A stretch of DNA of 64,000 bases from Candidatus Bealeia paramacronuclearis (lineage in GTDB: Bacteria; Pseudomonadota; Alphaproteobacteria; UBA9655): positions 602,635 to 666,634 of the forward strand of contig NZ_JAVHWZ010000002.1 of NCBI RefSeq assembly GCF_035607555.1, read 5' to 3'. Shown one piece after another: positions 28,516 through 37,302 of this stretch (its first letter is position 1; every line of letters starts with the position of its first letter). The notes under the pieces are model-generated. The model was not told the DNA's origin, ran no database searches, and saw nothing but the letters and a program-made list of their open reading frames with translations. A program made the position numbers and the translations under genes.

Positions 28516-29331
28516 TCAGATCTTAACCCCCTCTGTAAGACGAAAGGTGATAGAAATCTCAAGAAATCCATAAATTTTTTCAAAATCCTTTTGGGCCGGT
28601 TCAAAAACCCAAGAAGAAAGTACATTTTGTGCAGCCTGATCTAATCTTTCGTGCCCCGAACTTTCTCTGATCTCAACCTGTTCTGGAAGACCCTCAGGGC
28701 TAACTTTGACAGAGCAGGTGACTTTACCCTCCTCACCACGTCGTCTTGAGACATAAGGATAATCTGGCAAAGGATTCTCGCGGCTACCTGCGTGGTACCG
28801 GGGGGAAGAAATGTTTAGTTCCCCGCCATGCTGGGCCGGTTGCAAGTTCTTTTTTTGAGGCTCTGAATACTCTCGGACCAAACCCGGGAAAGTTTCGGGG
28901 TGACTGTTGTTGGAAATAGCTTTTACGGCATTGTCCTTCTGAGATTGCTTTGACAGTTTTTTTTGAGATCCTGACCGATCTGAAGTTAAGGGAACCCCCT
29001 TTTCCCTATTTTTCTCCGCTTTTAAAATAGTGTAATTTTTTTCTGAGTGTTTGATGAAAATTTCTTTTGCTTGAATGGGACTCCTTACAAACGAAACTGC
29101 AATAAGGGAAGGTTCTGGAGCTGCCGGCATTAATGAGGGGTCCCTCAAAAACAAAACAAGCGCCCCCCCATGAATGAGGAGTGAGAAGAAGAGGCCGAAA
29201 GAGGCAGATAAAAATCTTGAAATTATCTCCAACACTTTCATCCCAGACAATGATCGAACGACAAGACTTGTCTTGTATTTCAAAATCATCTGATCCAGGG
29301 ATGACGATGCGTGATGGAAAACTCTGCTCAC
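28516..29331 (-). CDS. tonB: TonB-family energy transducer
   Basis: The 271-residue product has one N-terminal membrane anchor (GLFFSLLIHGGALVLFL, about residues 46-62), a long charged periplasmic linker and a C-terminal TonB domain (PDYPYVSRRRGEEGKVTCSV, then LDQAAQNVLSSWVFEPA). It passes proton-motive energy to an outer-membrane receptor. The GTG start overlaps the stop of the upstream receptor gene by 4 bp, implying translational coupling and joint function. The first 30 residues are largely encoded by a palindromic element; ATG at 29241 just after it is an alternative start. ExbB/ExbD genes are not nearby. Confidence 0.85.
   Translation of the reverse strand: MSRVFHHASSSLDQMILKYKTSLVVRSLSGMKVLEIISRFLSASFGLFFSLLIHGGALVLFLRDPSLMPAAPEPSLIAVSFVRSPIQAKEIFIKHSEKNYTILKAEKNREKGVPLTSDRSGSQKKLSKQSQKDNAVKAISNNSHPETFPGLVREYSEPQKKNLQPAQHGGELNISSPRYHAGSRENPLPDYPYVSRRRGEEGKVTCSVKVSPEGLPEQVEIRESSGHERLDQAAQNVLSSWVFEPAQKDFEKIYGFLEISITFRLTEGVKI
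29238..29304. repeat. Palindromic element in the 5' end of tonB
   Basis: A 67-bp element with inverted tips TCATCCC and GGGATGA and a central hairpin ACAAGAC-TT-GTCTTGT. It lies within the N-terminal codons of tonB, before the membrane anchor. Its sequence differs from the 17811/31173 family, so it is a second type of palindromic repeat. Confidence 0.6.
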
Positions 29332-31307
29332 GTCCGCACCTCAAGACCCATGAGGAAAAGACGTCCCCGCACGCTATATCCAAAGACTTCCTCGTACTGT
29401 CTGTTTGTTATATTATCAATGCGACCAAAGAGAGAAACGTGCTCATAAAAATGATACTTCCCCCCTACATTTACCTTAGTAAATGGCTTGAGAATTTTGG
29501 ACGTCACAGCATCGATTTGTGAGCTTTTGCAAAGTGTTGTTACAAAAAGCTCAACCTTCTGAAAAGGCTTCCAGAAGGCCTCAAGGGTACCTTTTAGAAC
29601 TGAAATATTGGGGGCACGTTTTTGAAGATGGTGATCATAGGCACGGGTTAGCGTTGCGGAAGTCCTCAATTTTAAAGTCTCAAAAGGTTTATGTGCTAAA
29701 GTCCCTTCAAGGCCGCGTGCCGTTCTTCGTCCCCCATTCACACGTTGAAATTGATTACCCACGCGCTGGCTTATGACGATATTTTCAATGCGATTATAAA
29801 ATACAGTAAAGCTCCCCTCAAATTTTTCATTGAGTTTATGATCAAATCCCATATCAAAACTGTGATTGGTTTCGGCTTTTAGCTGAGGATTAGGTAATGC
29901 AAAAGGTCCTATATTAAACATATCAGAAAGAACAGGGGGTTTGAATCCCGTGCCAAAACTCGACCGGAGCCTTGAATTTCCAAATGTGTGGGAAGCTCCC
30001 AAACGATAATTCACACGACGTCCCCCAAATGAATAATGATCATACCGAATGCCGCTTGTGAGCTCAGTAGATTTCCACGGCTTAAATTTTTCCTGGAAGA
30101 AAAGGGCATGTTGATCTCGATCATGCTTTCCTGAAAATGAGTCTTGTACTTTTTCATGCCCCAAATCGAAGCCCAACGTAGAAGTTGTCCACGACGCCCA
30201 ATTGAGATCTTCATAGTATTTAAGGTGAGAATTCTGGCCTTGCGTAAGAGATGAAAAACCAGGCGTCGTCGTTTCTCGTTTTGTACGTGCTGCTCCCAAT
30301 ATAAGATGATGTTCCCAAAAATTATCGAAAGAATTTAGGTCGCCATGAATCCCCCCTAATGTTGTTCGCGTATGGGAAAAGGAATCGGAGGCAAAGGGAA
30401 GATAAGCATTTTCCAATGGCACAAACTGAGAATTATCAAATTGTACATTCGCATCCATTGACCGAACGAATCCCCCAATTTCCGTATTATCATTGGGAGT
30501 CATCCCTAAACTTGAGGAGACTGTGGAATTCCTATAATAATCACTCTCAATATTATTGTGGACCTTATTGCGAAAATCACCCTTTCCTGATTTATATCCT
30601 GTACCACTCCCATAAAAATTGAGATTATGAAATTCTCCTTGGGCCTCAATATGACCTTGTTGAGTTTTAAAATTTCCCGCCCCACCTTTAGCAAGGCCAC
30701 GTGGTTTTCCACGTCCCTTTTTAGTTTTGAGATGAATAACACCCCCCAAAGCATTCGCCCCATAAATCACACTATTGGCGCCAGGTAAGACCTCAATTTC
30801 CTCTAAATCCTCAACGAGCAAATCTGCAAAATCAAATTTTCCGCCTGATGCAGGATTATTCACAAGAACACCATCCAAAAAGACGGCATTTTGAGAGGAT
30901 TTGGCACCTCGCAATGTATATTCGATCGTACGTCCTTGAGGCCCCGTTGGCGTTATATTGAGGGAGGGCAACCTCTCTAATTGTTTTTGCGCAAAAGGCT
31001 CTTGAATAGATTCCAAATCTTTAAGATTAAGATTTTGAGTGTCCCCTCCTGTATTCTTTTCCGAAAAAAGAGAGGTAGAGATGACTTCATAGGATTCGGT
31101 GGCAGAAAGGGACGTCGCCAGAAAAAACCCAAGAACTGTAATTTTGATTATTTTAAGCAGATACTTTTTTTGGTCATGCTGAACTTGTTTGGCTCGCGCC
31201 ATTGTTCCGGTTAGCATCTTTTTTATGAAATCCTGAAACACATTCACGATGACAAGAATTGGAGAAAAACATAAAAATAAGGCGTACAGCAGCATCAGGA
31301 GCTCCAT
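29328..31307 (-). CDS. btuB: TonB-dependent outer-membrane receptor, probable cobalamin (BtuB-like) transporter
   Basis: The 659-residue frame encodes a plug domain (about residues 95-210: YTLRGAKSSQNAVFLDGVLVN, then IEVLPGANSVIYGANALGG) and a C-terminal beta-barrel ending RLFLMGLEVRT. It imports a scarce ligand using TonB. The upstream cobalamin riboswitch at about 31404-31575 makes vitamin B12 or a corrinoid the likely substrate. The N-terminus is uncertain: the signal peptide (about KIIKITVLGFFLATSLSA) follows a palindromic repeat (31173-31253), and ATGs at 31217 and 31202 lie inside that repeat, so the repeat may supply the start codon. tonB overlaps its stop. Confidence 0.85.
   Translation of the reverse strand: MELLMLLYALFLCFSPILVIVNVFQDFIKKMLTGTMARAKQVQHDQKKYLLKIIKITVLGFFLATSLSATESYEVISTSLFSEKNTGGDTQNLNLKDLESIQEPFAQKQLERLPSLNITPTGPQGRTIEYTLRGAKSSQNAVFLDGVLVNNPASGGKFDFADLLVEDLEEIEVLPGANSVIYGANALGGVIHLKTKKGRGKPRGLAKGGAGNFKTQQGHIEAQGEFHNLNFYGSGTGYKSGKGDFRNKVHNNIESDYYRNSTVSSSLGMTPNDNTEIGGFVRSMDANVQFDNSQFVPLENAYLPFASDSFSHTRTTLGGIHGDLNSFDNFWEHHLILGAARTKRETTTPGFSSLTQGQNSHLKYYEDLNWASWTTSTLGFDLGHEKVQDSFSGKHDRDQHALFFQEKFKPWKSTELTSGIRYDHYSFGGRRVNYRLGASHTFGNSRLRSSFGTGFKPPVLSDMFNIGPFALPNPQLKAETNHSFDMGFDHKLNEKFEGSFTVFYNRIENIVISQRVGNQFQRVNGGRRTARGLEGTLAHKPFETLKLRTSATLTRAYDHHLQKRAPNISVLKGTLEAFWKPFQKVELFVTTLCKSSQIDAVTSKILKPFTKVNVGGKYHFYEHVSLFGRIDNITNRQYEEVFGYSVRGRLFLMGLEVRT
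31173..31253. repeat. Palindromic repeat within the 5' end of the receptor gene
   Basis: An 81-bp element with inverted tips GTCATGCTGAAC and ATTCACGATGAC. Its interior matches 17811-17893. It is read in frame just upstream of the receptor's signal peptide and contains candidate start codons. Confidence 0.7.
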
Positions 31308-31403
31308 AAAGTTAGCGATAACGACAAAGCGTCACCACTAACGAAGTCGCCCGAAAGCATATCCGTGACCTTTGAGCCCACCGCTCAGAAGGACTGATGA
31401 CTC

Positions 31404-31575
31404 ATCGTGGCAGGTCTCCTGACTTCGCGGGTCTTTATGATTCCTTCACCTTCCCAGATTTCACTCCAGTGGCATCCGAAAGATCACTCGCCGCCTACAG
31501 TTACGGGGGTAGTCACGGGATTGGACCGTGTTCCCTTTTCAGTCGAATTTTGAAATTCAACAACCTCGATTCGAT
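31404..31575 (-). promoter_or_regulatory. Cobalamin riboswitch
   Basis: Read on the minus strand, the region carries the hallmark elements of the adenosylcobalamin riboswitch in order: GGGAAC with GGTCCAATCCCGTGAC, ACCCCCGTAACTGTAGGCGG, the B12 box ATGCCACTGG, GGGAAGG, and a closing GAAGTCAGGAGACCTGCC. It lies about 100 bp upstream of the receptor start, so B12 would repress the receptor-tonB transcript. End points are approximate. Confidence 0.92.
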
Positions 31576-31706
31576 TTTAGAAAAACAGATACCGCCCTCT
31601 CCGTCAAGGGGGAGAAAAATTCCTTAATATTTTCTCTTTGCAGTTGAGTTTATATCGGGTAGAATTGAATTCTAACAATAACAATAAAATAAAGGGAGAT
31701 ATTTTA

Positions 31707-32000
31707 ATGTCAAAATTCATGCAAGCTGCAATCCTGACTTTATGTTTCAGCGCGCTGTCTCAACCCGTCTTTGCCGTGGAAAAAGAAGGTGCCGACGACA
31801 ATGAAAAGACCACCACAGTTCCTCAGAAGGTGACAGAAAATCCCCATCCTGAAACGAATACAACAACACCTACAAGTACGATTTCAAACGTAACGTCAAC
31901 TAATCCTACCACGACAAATACAACGTTAAATACAGTTCCAATTGATAATTCGACAACGTCTACGGACAAAAAAAAGAAAACCTGCTGCAATATAATTTAA
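31707..32000 (+). CDS. Small Thr-rich exported protein with a CAAX-like C-terminus
   Basis: The 97-residue product begins with a signal peptide (MSKFMQAAILTLCFSALSQPVFA) and continues as a low-complexity Thr/Asn/Ser/Pro-rich chain. It ends STDKKKKTCCNII, a Lys cluster then Cys-Cys-Asn-Ile-Ile. ATG at 31707 is chosen because AAAGGGAGA precedes it; the open frame extends 23 codons upstream without a signal. It is divergent from the riboswitch-receptor unit. No family recognised. The C-terminal tail resembles a eukaryotic prenylation signal, which is only a sequence likeness; the signal peptide means the protein would be exported by Sec first. Confidence 0.65.
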   Translation: MSKFMQAAILTLCFSALSQPVFAVEKEGADDNEKTTTVPQKVTENPHPETNTTTPTSTISNVTSTNPTTTNTTLNTVPIDNSTTSTDKKKKTCCNII

Positions 32001-32043
32001 CCGTTCCTTCCATTAAAGTAGGAAAATGTTTTTACATGTCTAT

Positions 32044-32098
32044 CCCGGAAATCTTCTGAGCCTCAGATAGTCCTGGCATTAAGGAAGATTATCCGGGT
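32044..32098. repeat. Palindromic hairpin downstream of the Thr-rich gene
   Basis: CCCGGAAATCTTC and GGAAGATTATCCGGG form an imperfect stem enclosing about 26 bases. It may be a terminator for the preceding gene (a T-rich run follows about 15 nt later) or another interspersed palindrome. Confidence 0.45.
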
Positions 32099-32276
32099 CG
32101 AAGTGAGTGTTTGTTTTTTTTATGAGCACTCACCAGGGGCAAATTTTCCATGAAACGTTTCTAGCGTTTTCTCACACCCCTCTTCTCTTAACGAAAAATT
32201 TATTCTATGGCTTCATACTATTCTCGGTTATCCTTGATGCAGAAAAATTTAATACATTTTCAGAAGGTCGAATTCT

Positions 32277-35200
32277 ATGGAACTGGCTCAAAAACAAACG
32301 TATAAAAACGAAACCATACAAGATGTGATTGCAGGTGTGAACGCCGGGATTAAATCCAATCTCAAGACTTTTTCAACCTTTTTTATCGAACGTTATTTTT
32401 CGAACGTGGCCCCTGATGATCTTTTGGGAATGCACGCTAATGAATTAACCCTATCCCTTTTGGGATATCTTGAGTTCATTGAAACACGTGAGAAAGGCAA
32501 AGCCAAAATTCGGCTGGTTCACGAAAAGGTCGAAATCCATACGGGAGCCACCAACCACACCGTTGTTGAAATCGTGAATGATGATATGCCGTTTCTTGTG
32601 GATTCACTATCGGCCGCCATTAATAATTTGGGATATACTCTTGATTTTGTAGTCCATCCGGTTTTGAAAGTAAAACGCAATTCGAAAGGCGGACTCGAGG
32701 GGCTTTATCCCAAGGATCAAGACGTTGAAGGTGCTTATTATGAGTCCTTTATTCGGTGTCAAATTTCTGAGCGGTTATCTCAAAAACAACTCAAAGCGCT
32801 TGAAACCGAACTTATTAATGTCTTTAATGATGTTCGATTGGCGGTGCGCGATTGGCGCCAAATGATGGTTGAATTGGATAAATCCATTGTGGATCTCAAA
32901 TCCAACAGGCCTAAAAAAACAACAAATGAAACCATCGATGAATCCTTAGAATTTTTAGAATGGCTCAAGCAAAATAATTTTACGTTTTTGGGCTATTGTC
33001 AGTATGATTTAGGCGGAAATCCAGAGCACTCCACAGGACGTTTGAATGCGGGGGAAGGACTCGGCGTTCTTCATGACATTGAAACCCACAAAGTGGCACG
33101 CCTTTTCCAAGGCATTGAGATTACTCCGCAAAACATTCGTTTCCTGCTTGAAGCTGAGCCCATCATTATCACGAAAACTTCTGATGTTTCCCTGGTGCAT
33201 AGGCGAGATCCAATGGATTCCATTAATATCAAGCGCTATGATGACAATGGTAACGTCATTGGGATCACACAATTTTTGGGACTTTTTACTTCTGTTGTGT
33301 ATAAAAAAAGTGCCCGTGAAATCCCCATTTTAAGGCGCAAAATTCAAAAAATCATCGAACAATCCGGATTTTCTCAAGAATGGCATGACGGCAAAGCCCT
33401 AATCCATATCCTTGAATCTTTCCCGAGAGATGAACTTTTTCAAGGATCTTTGGAGTGGCTCTCAGAAACCAGCATTTCCATTCTTCAACTTCAAAATCGC
33501 CAAAGGCCAACGCTCTTTTTAAGATCAGATAAATTTGGGCGAACAATTTCTTGTTTGGTTTATGTCCCCCGGGATAGGTATGACACAGAACTACGTCTGA
33601 AAATCGAATCCATTTTAAAAAGAGAACTCAATGCAACCACGCGCTCTTGGAATACAGAGTTAGGCGAGCTTGCTTTTGCGCGCGCCCATTTTGTGATGCT
33701 TTTACAAGACAAGGCCCCTGAGGCTTTCAACAAAGATAAAATCGAAATCGAACTTATTGAGGCCACATTAACTTGGAAAGACCGCTTGAGAACAGCGCTC
33801 AACATGTCTCATGGCGAAGTAGCTGGCATCGAAATTCTTGAGGAATTTGGGCAAGCCTTTTCCAAAGGCTATCAAGAAAATGTAGCACCTGAAGAATCCG
33901 TTCTCGATATCGAAGAAATTCAAAAAACGGTAGAAGAAAATAAAATCCGCATTCGACTTTTCTTGGACACAGATCATCCGATCCGTTTTAAAATTTACAG
34001 CCCGCAAGAGGCTATCCCCTTGTCCCAGATTTTGCCAGTGCTGGAAAAACTTGATTTTCATGTAATAAGCGAGAGGCCCTATAAAGTTTCTTTGGATCAG
34101 AATCAAAAAGTCATCTGGGTTCAAGAATTTGAAATTGTTCCTTGCGAAAAACCTGCATTTGATATGGAAACACTGACCGAGAATTTCCTCGATGCATTTC
34201 AAAAAATATGGCGGGATGAAGTTGAAAATGACGGATTCAATCGTCTCATTATTCGCGCAGGGCTGACCTGGAAAGAGGCGCAAATTTTGCGCGCTTACTC
34301 CAAATATCTTTGGCAATTACGTGTGAATTTCAGCCAATCGGTTATGGAAGAAACTCTTTTGAATCATGGTGCAATTGTCAGGCATTTCATTCAACTTTTT
34401 TATGTGCGCTTTGATCCCTGCCTTTCGGGCGATCGTAAAAAACAATCTGATGAGATTTTGGGCATCATCCTTAAAGAAATTGATGAGGTCTCAAATCCAG
34501 ATGAAGATAGGCTTTTAAGGCGCTTTTTAAACCTCCTCACCTCAACCATTCGTACAAACTATTTCCTAGAGGCTGAGGGCCAAAACAAGCCCTACTTTTC
34601 TTTTAAAGTACAATGCGCTGCCATTGAAGAAATGCCTTTGCCTCGCCCACTTTATGAAATCTTTGTTTATTCACCACGCTTTGAAGCGGTGCACCTGAGA
34701 GGCGGAAAAATTGCCCGTGGGGGGCTTCGTTGGTCTGATCGTCGGGAAGATTTCAGAACAGAAGTCTTGGGGTTGGTTAAAGCTCAAATGGTCAAAAATG
34801 CAGTCATTGTGCCGACTGGATCTAAAGGTGGATTTATCTTAAAAAAGGCACCTCAAGGAGATCGCGAAGCTTTTATGAAGGAAGGAGTTGCTTGCTATCA
34901 AAACTTCATTCGCGGTCTTTTGGATATCACAGATAATTTGGTAAAAGGAAAAGTTGTCTCTCCTGCAAATGTTGTGCGCTGGGACGAAGATGATACTTAT
35001 CTCGTGGTGGCTGCCGATAAAGGGACTGCAACCTTTTCCGATTTTGCGAATGGGGTTTCTCAAGAGTACGGATTTTGGCTTGGGGATGCTTTTGCATCTG
35101 GTGGATCTCAAGGATATGATCACAAAAAAATGGGCATCACCGCCAAAGGCGCCTGGGAATCCGTGCGGCGTCATTTTCGAGAGATGGGAATGAATGCCGA

Positions 35201-37112
35201 TGAAGATCCCATTACTGTTGTAGGCATTGGTGATATGGCAGGAGATGTTTTTGGAAATGGTATGCTTTGCTCCTCTCATATGAAGTTAGTCGCAGCCTTC
35301 AATCATATGCATATTTTCATCGATCCAACCCCAAATCCTGAAATTAGTTTTCAAGAACGCAAACGCCTTTTTGAACTGCCTCGCTCTTCATGGGCAGATT
35401 ATAACGGAAGTCTGATTTCTAAAGGCGGTGGCATTTTTGAACGGCGTTCAAAATCGGTCACATTAACGCACGAAATTAAACATCTTTTAGGACTTACCCA
35501 AGATTCCATCCATCCTGATGAATTGGTGCGCACCATCATGAAAGCTCAAGTTGATCTGATATGGTTTGGTGGAATTGGAACTTTCATTAAAGCCCGTGAA
35601 GAAAGCAATGCAGATGTGGGAGACCGAGCTAACGATAATTTACGCGTCAATGGACGAGAGATCCGAGCCAAAGTTATTGCAGAAGGTGCAAATTTGGGCG
35701 TCACACAATTGGGGCGTATTGAATATGCCAAGTCCGGTGGACGCCTCAATACTGACGCTATTGATAACTCGGCCGGAGTCGATTGTTCTGACCACGAAGT
35801 CAACATCAAAATCTTGCTCGGGCTTTTGAGAGAATCTGGCAAAATTAATCTTGAAAAACGAAATGAAATATTGGTCGAAATGACTGATAATGTTTCAAAA
35901 CTCGTTTTAAAAGATAATTTTTTTCAAAACCAAACCATCAGTTTGGCCCAGTCTCAAGGCGTTCACCTTTTGGACGAGCAAGCTCGCCTTATGCGGGATT
36001 TAGAACAACAAGGGCTTCTCGATCGCACAATGGAAAATCTTCCAGATGATATCGAAATCTCAAGGCGACTTGCGGATAAACATGGCCTGACGCGTCCTGA
36101 ACTTTCCGTCCTTTTGGCATATGCTAAAATCGCGTTGAATAAAGCTCTTGGGAATGCGGATATTTTGGAATCATCCCTTCTGGAAGAACGCGTTCAACAG
36201 TATTTTCCAGCCTATATTCAACAACATTACCCTGAGGCGATTCCCCTTCATCCTTTGAAGCGAGGGATTATCAATATGCGAATCACCAATGCTGTCGTAA
36301 ATCGTATGGGCATGACGTTTGTCAATGAAATGCACAATGAGACGGGTCGTGAGATTCCCCAAATTGTTCAAGCCTATTTAGTCGTGCGAAAACTTTTGAA
36401 CTTAAGCCAATTGTGGCGAGATATTGAGTCCCTTGAAGCACTCTCAACAACCACACAAAATGAGCTCATGCTTTATGTCTATAAAGTTGTGAAACGCTTT
36501 ACAGGATGGTTTTTGCGCGGCGAAATTCTCAATGATAATCCAGAACGTCAACTTCAAGACTTTGAAAAAGGCTTTGTATTTTTAGAGGCAGATCCTTTTT
36601 CATATCTCCCCATTCGTCATCGCGATAAACTGAAAAAGAAATTGGCAATCTATGCTGATTATGGACTTCCTGAGGCTTTAGCAATGAAACTCATTTCATT
36701 GGATCCTTTAATTTCAGCACCTGATATTAGTGTTCTGACCCAAAAAACAGGGCAGGATATGAAATGGGTCGCTCAAATTTATTTTGCCATTGGGGAGTCT
36801 TATGGCTTTGATTGGGTCCGCGCCATTGCAGGTGAAATTCCAGGGGAAAACCGTTGGCAGAAGAGTGCGGTTGCAACGATTATTGACGAGCTTTACTTAA
36901 GCCAAAAATCACTTACGCTCAAAATCATTTCCTCCCACAGCCCTCAAGACTGTCTCTTGACGACTTCCGGACATTTCAAAGAAGAGTTCTTGAAATCACC
37001 CAATGTTGAAAAATTATTGGCAGATCTCATGAGTGCCCCTTCCGTGGATTTGGCCATGTTAACAGTAGCCAACCGCGAGCTTGGGCGGTTTGCCGAGGGA
37101 GGATTAGTTTAG
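32277..37112 (+). CDS. gdhB: NAD-specific glutamate dehydrogenase (large, 180-kDa class)
   Basis: The 1611-residue product belongs to the very large NAD-GDH class that oxidatively deaminates glutamate to 2-oxoglutarate. The N-terminal half carries ACT-like regulatory segments (for example HTVVEIVNDDMPFLVDSLSAA). The catalytic core is at about residues 800-1180, with LRGGKIARGGLRWSDRREDF, PTGSKGGF (catalytic Lys) and VVGIGDMAGDVFGNG. The long C-terminal region is all-helical. The gene stands alone, with about 275 bp upstream. It gives the cell a route to use glutamate as carbon and energy source, consistent with a host-associated life. Confidence 0.94.
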   Translation: MELAQKQTYKNETIQDVIAGVNAGIKSNLKTFSTFFIERYFSNVAPDDLLGMHANELTLSLLGYLEFIETREKGKAKIRLVHEKVEIHTGATNHTVVEIVNDDMPFLVDSLSAAINNLGYTLDFVVHPVLKVKRNSKGGLEGLYPKDQDVEGAYYESFIRCQISERLSQKQLKALETELINVFNDVRLAVRDWRQMMVELDKSIVDLKSNRPKKTTNETIDESLEFLEWLKQNNFTFLGYCQYDLGGNPEHSTGRLNAGEGLGVLHDIETHKVARLFQGIEITPQNIRFLLEAEPIIITKTSDVSLVHRRDPMDSINIKRYDDNGNVIGITQFLGLFTSVVYKKSAREIPILRRKIQKIIEQSGFSQEWHDGKALIHILESFPRDELFQGSLEWLSETSISILQLQNRQRPTLFLRSDKFGRTISCLVYVPRDRYDTELRLKIESILKRELNATTRSWNTELGELAFARAHFVMLLQDKAPEAFNKDKIEIELIEATLTWKDRLRTALNMSHGEVAGIEILEEFGQAFSKGYQENVAPEESVLDIEEIQKTVEENKIRIRLFLDTDHPIRFKIYSPQEAIPLSQILPVLEKLDFHVISERPYKVSLDQNQKVIWVQEFEIVPCEKPAFDMETLTENFLDAFQKIWRDEVENDGFNRLIIRAGLTWKEAQILRAYSKYLWQLRVNFSQSVMEETLLNHGAIVRHFIQLFYVRFDPCLSGDRKKQSDEILGIILKEIDEVSNPDEDRLLRRFLNLLTSTIRTNYFLEAEGQNKPYFSFKVQCAAIEEMPLPRPLYEIFVYSPRFEAVHLRGGKIARGGLRWSDRREDFRTEVLGLVKAQMVKNAVIVPTGSKGGFILKKAPQGDREAFMKEGVACYQNFIRGLLDITDNLVKGKVVSPANVVRWDEDDTYLVVAADKGTATFSDFANGVSQEYGFWLGDAFASGGSQGYDHKKMGITAKGAWESVRRHFREMGMNADEDPITVVGIGDMAGDVFGNGMLCSSHMKLVAAFNHMHIFIDPTPNPEISFQERKRLFELPRSSWADYNGSLISKGGGIFERRSKSVTLTHEIKHLLGLTQDSIHPDELVRTIMKAQVDLIWFGGIGTFIKAREESNADVGDRANDNLRVNGREIRAKVIAEGANLGVTQLGRIEYAKSGGRLNTDAIDNSAGVDCSDHEVNIKILLGLLRESGKINLEKRNEILVEMTDNVSKLVLKDNFFQNQTISLAQSQGVHLLDEQARLMRDLEQQGLLDRTMENLPDDIEISRRLADKHGLTRPELSVLLAYAKIALNKALGNADILESSLLEERVQQYFPAYIQQHYPEAIPLHPLKRGIINMRITNAVVNRMGMTFVNEMHNETGREIPQIVQAYLVVRKLLNLSQLWRDIESLEALSTTTQNELMLYVYKVVKRFTGWFLRGEILNDNPERQLQDFEKGFVFLEADPFSYLPIRHRDKLKKKLAIYADYGLPEALAMKLISLDPLISAPDISVLTQKTGQDMKWVAQIYFAIGESYGFDWVRAIAGEIPGENRWQKSAVATIIDELYLSQKSLTLKIISSHSPQDCLLTTSGHFKEEFLKSPNVEKLLADLMSAPSVDLAMLTVANRELGRFAEGGLV

Positions 37113-37149
37113 GTCTCTATACCCATCGCGAATAAAAAATTATAGATAA

Positions 37150-37302
37150 ATGTTTGAAAAACATTTGGAAATGTGTCAGCAAAGAAAGGTGAAGAATTTT
37201 TTGACACCAAAAGAAAGAGCCAGTCTAAAAGTCCAACATCGTCGTGAAAGGGACAGACGCATCTGTGACCAAATCAGGGCTGTAATTTTAGCAGATGAAG
37301 GA
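37150..37302 (+). pseudogene. 5' remnant of an IS630-type transposase
   Basis: The frame encodes LTPKERASLKVQHRRERDRR onward to AVILADEG, which matches the start of the transposase relic at 44913 (LTNKEKQDLEFQHSKERDRR). It is cut at about 37302, where it meets the broken 3' end of an oppositely oriented IS630 relic. Only the helix-turn-helix start is left. Confidence 0.75.
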
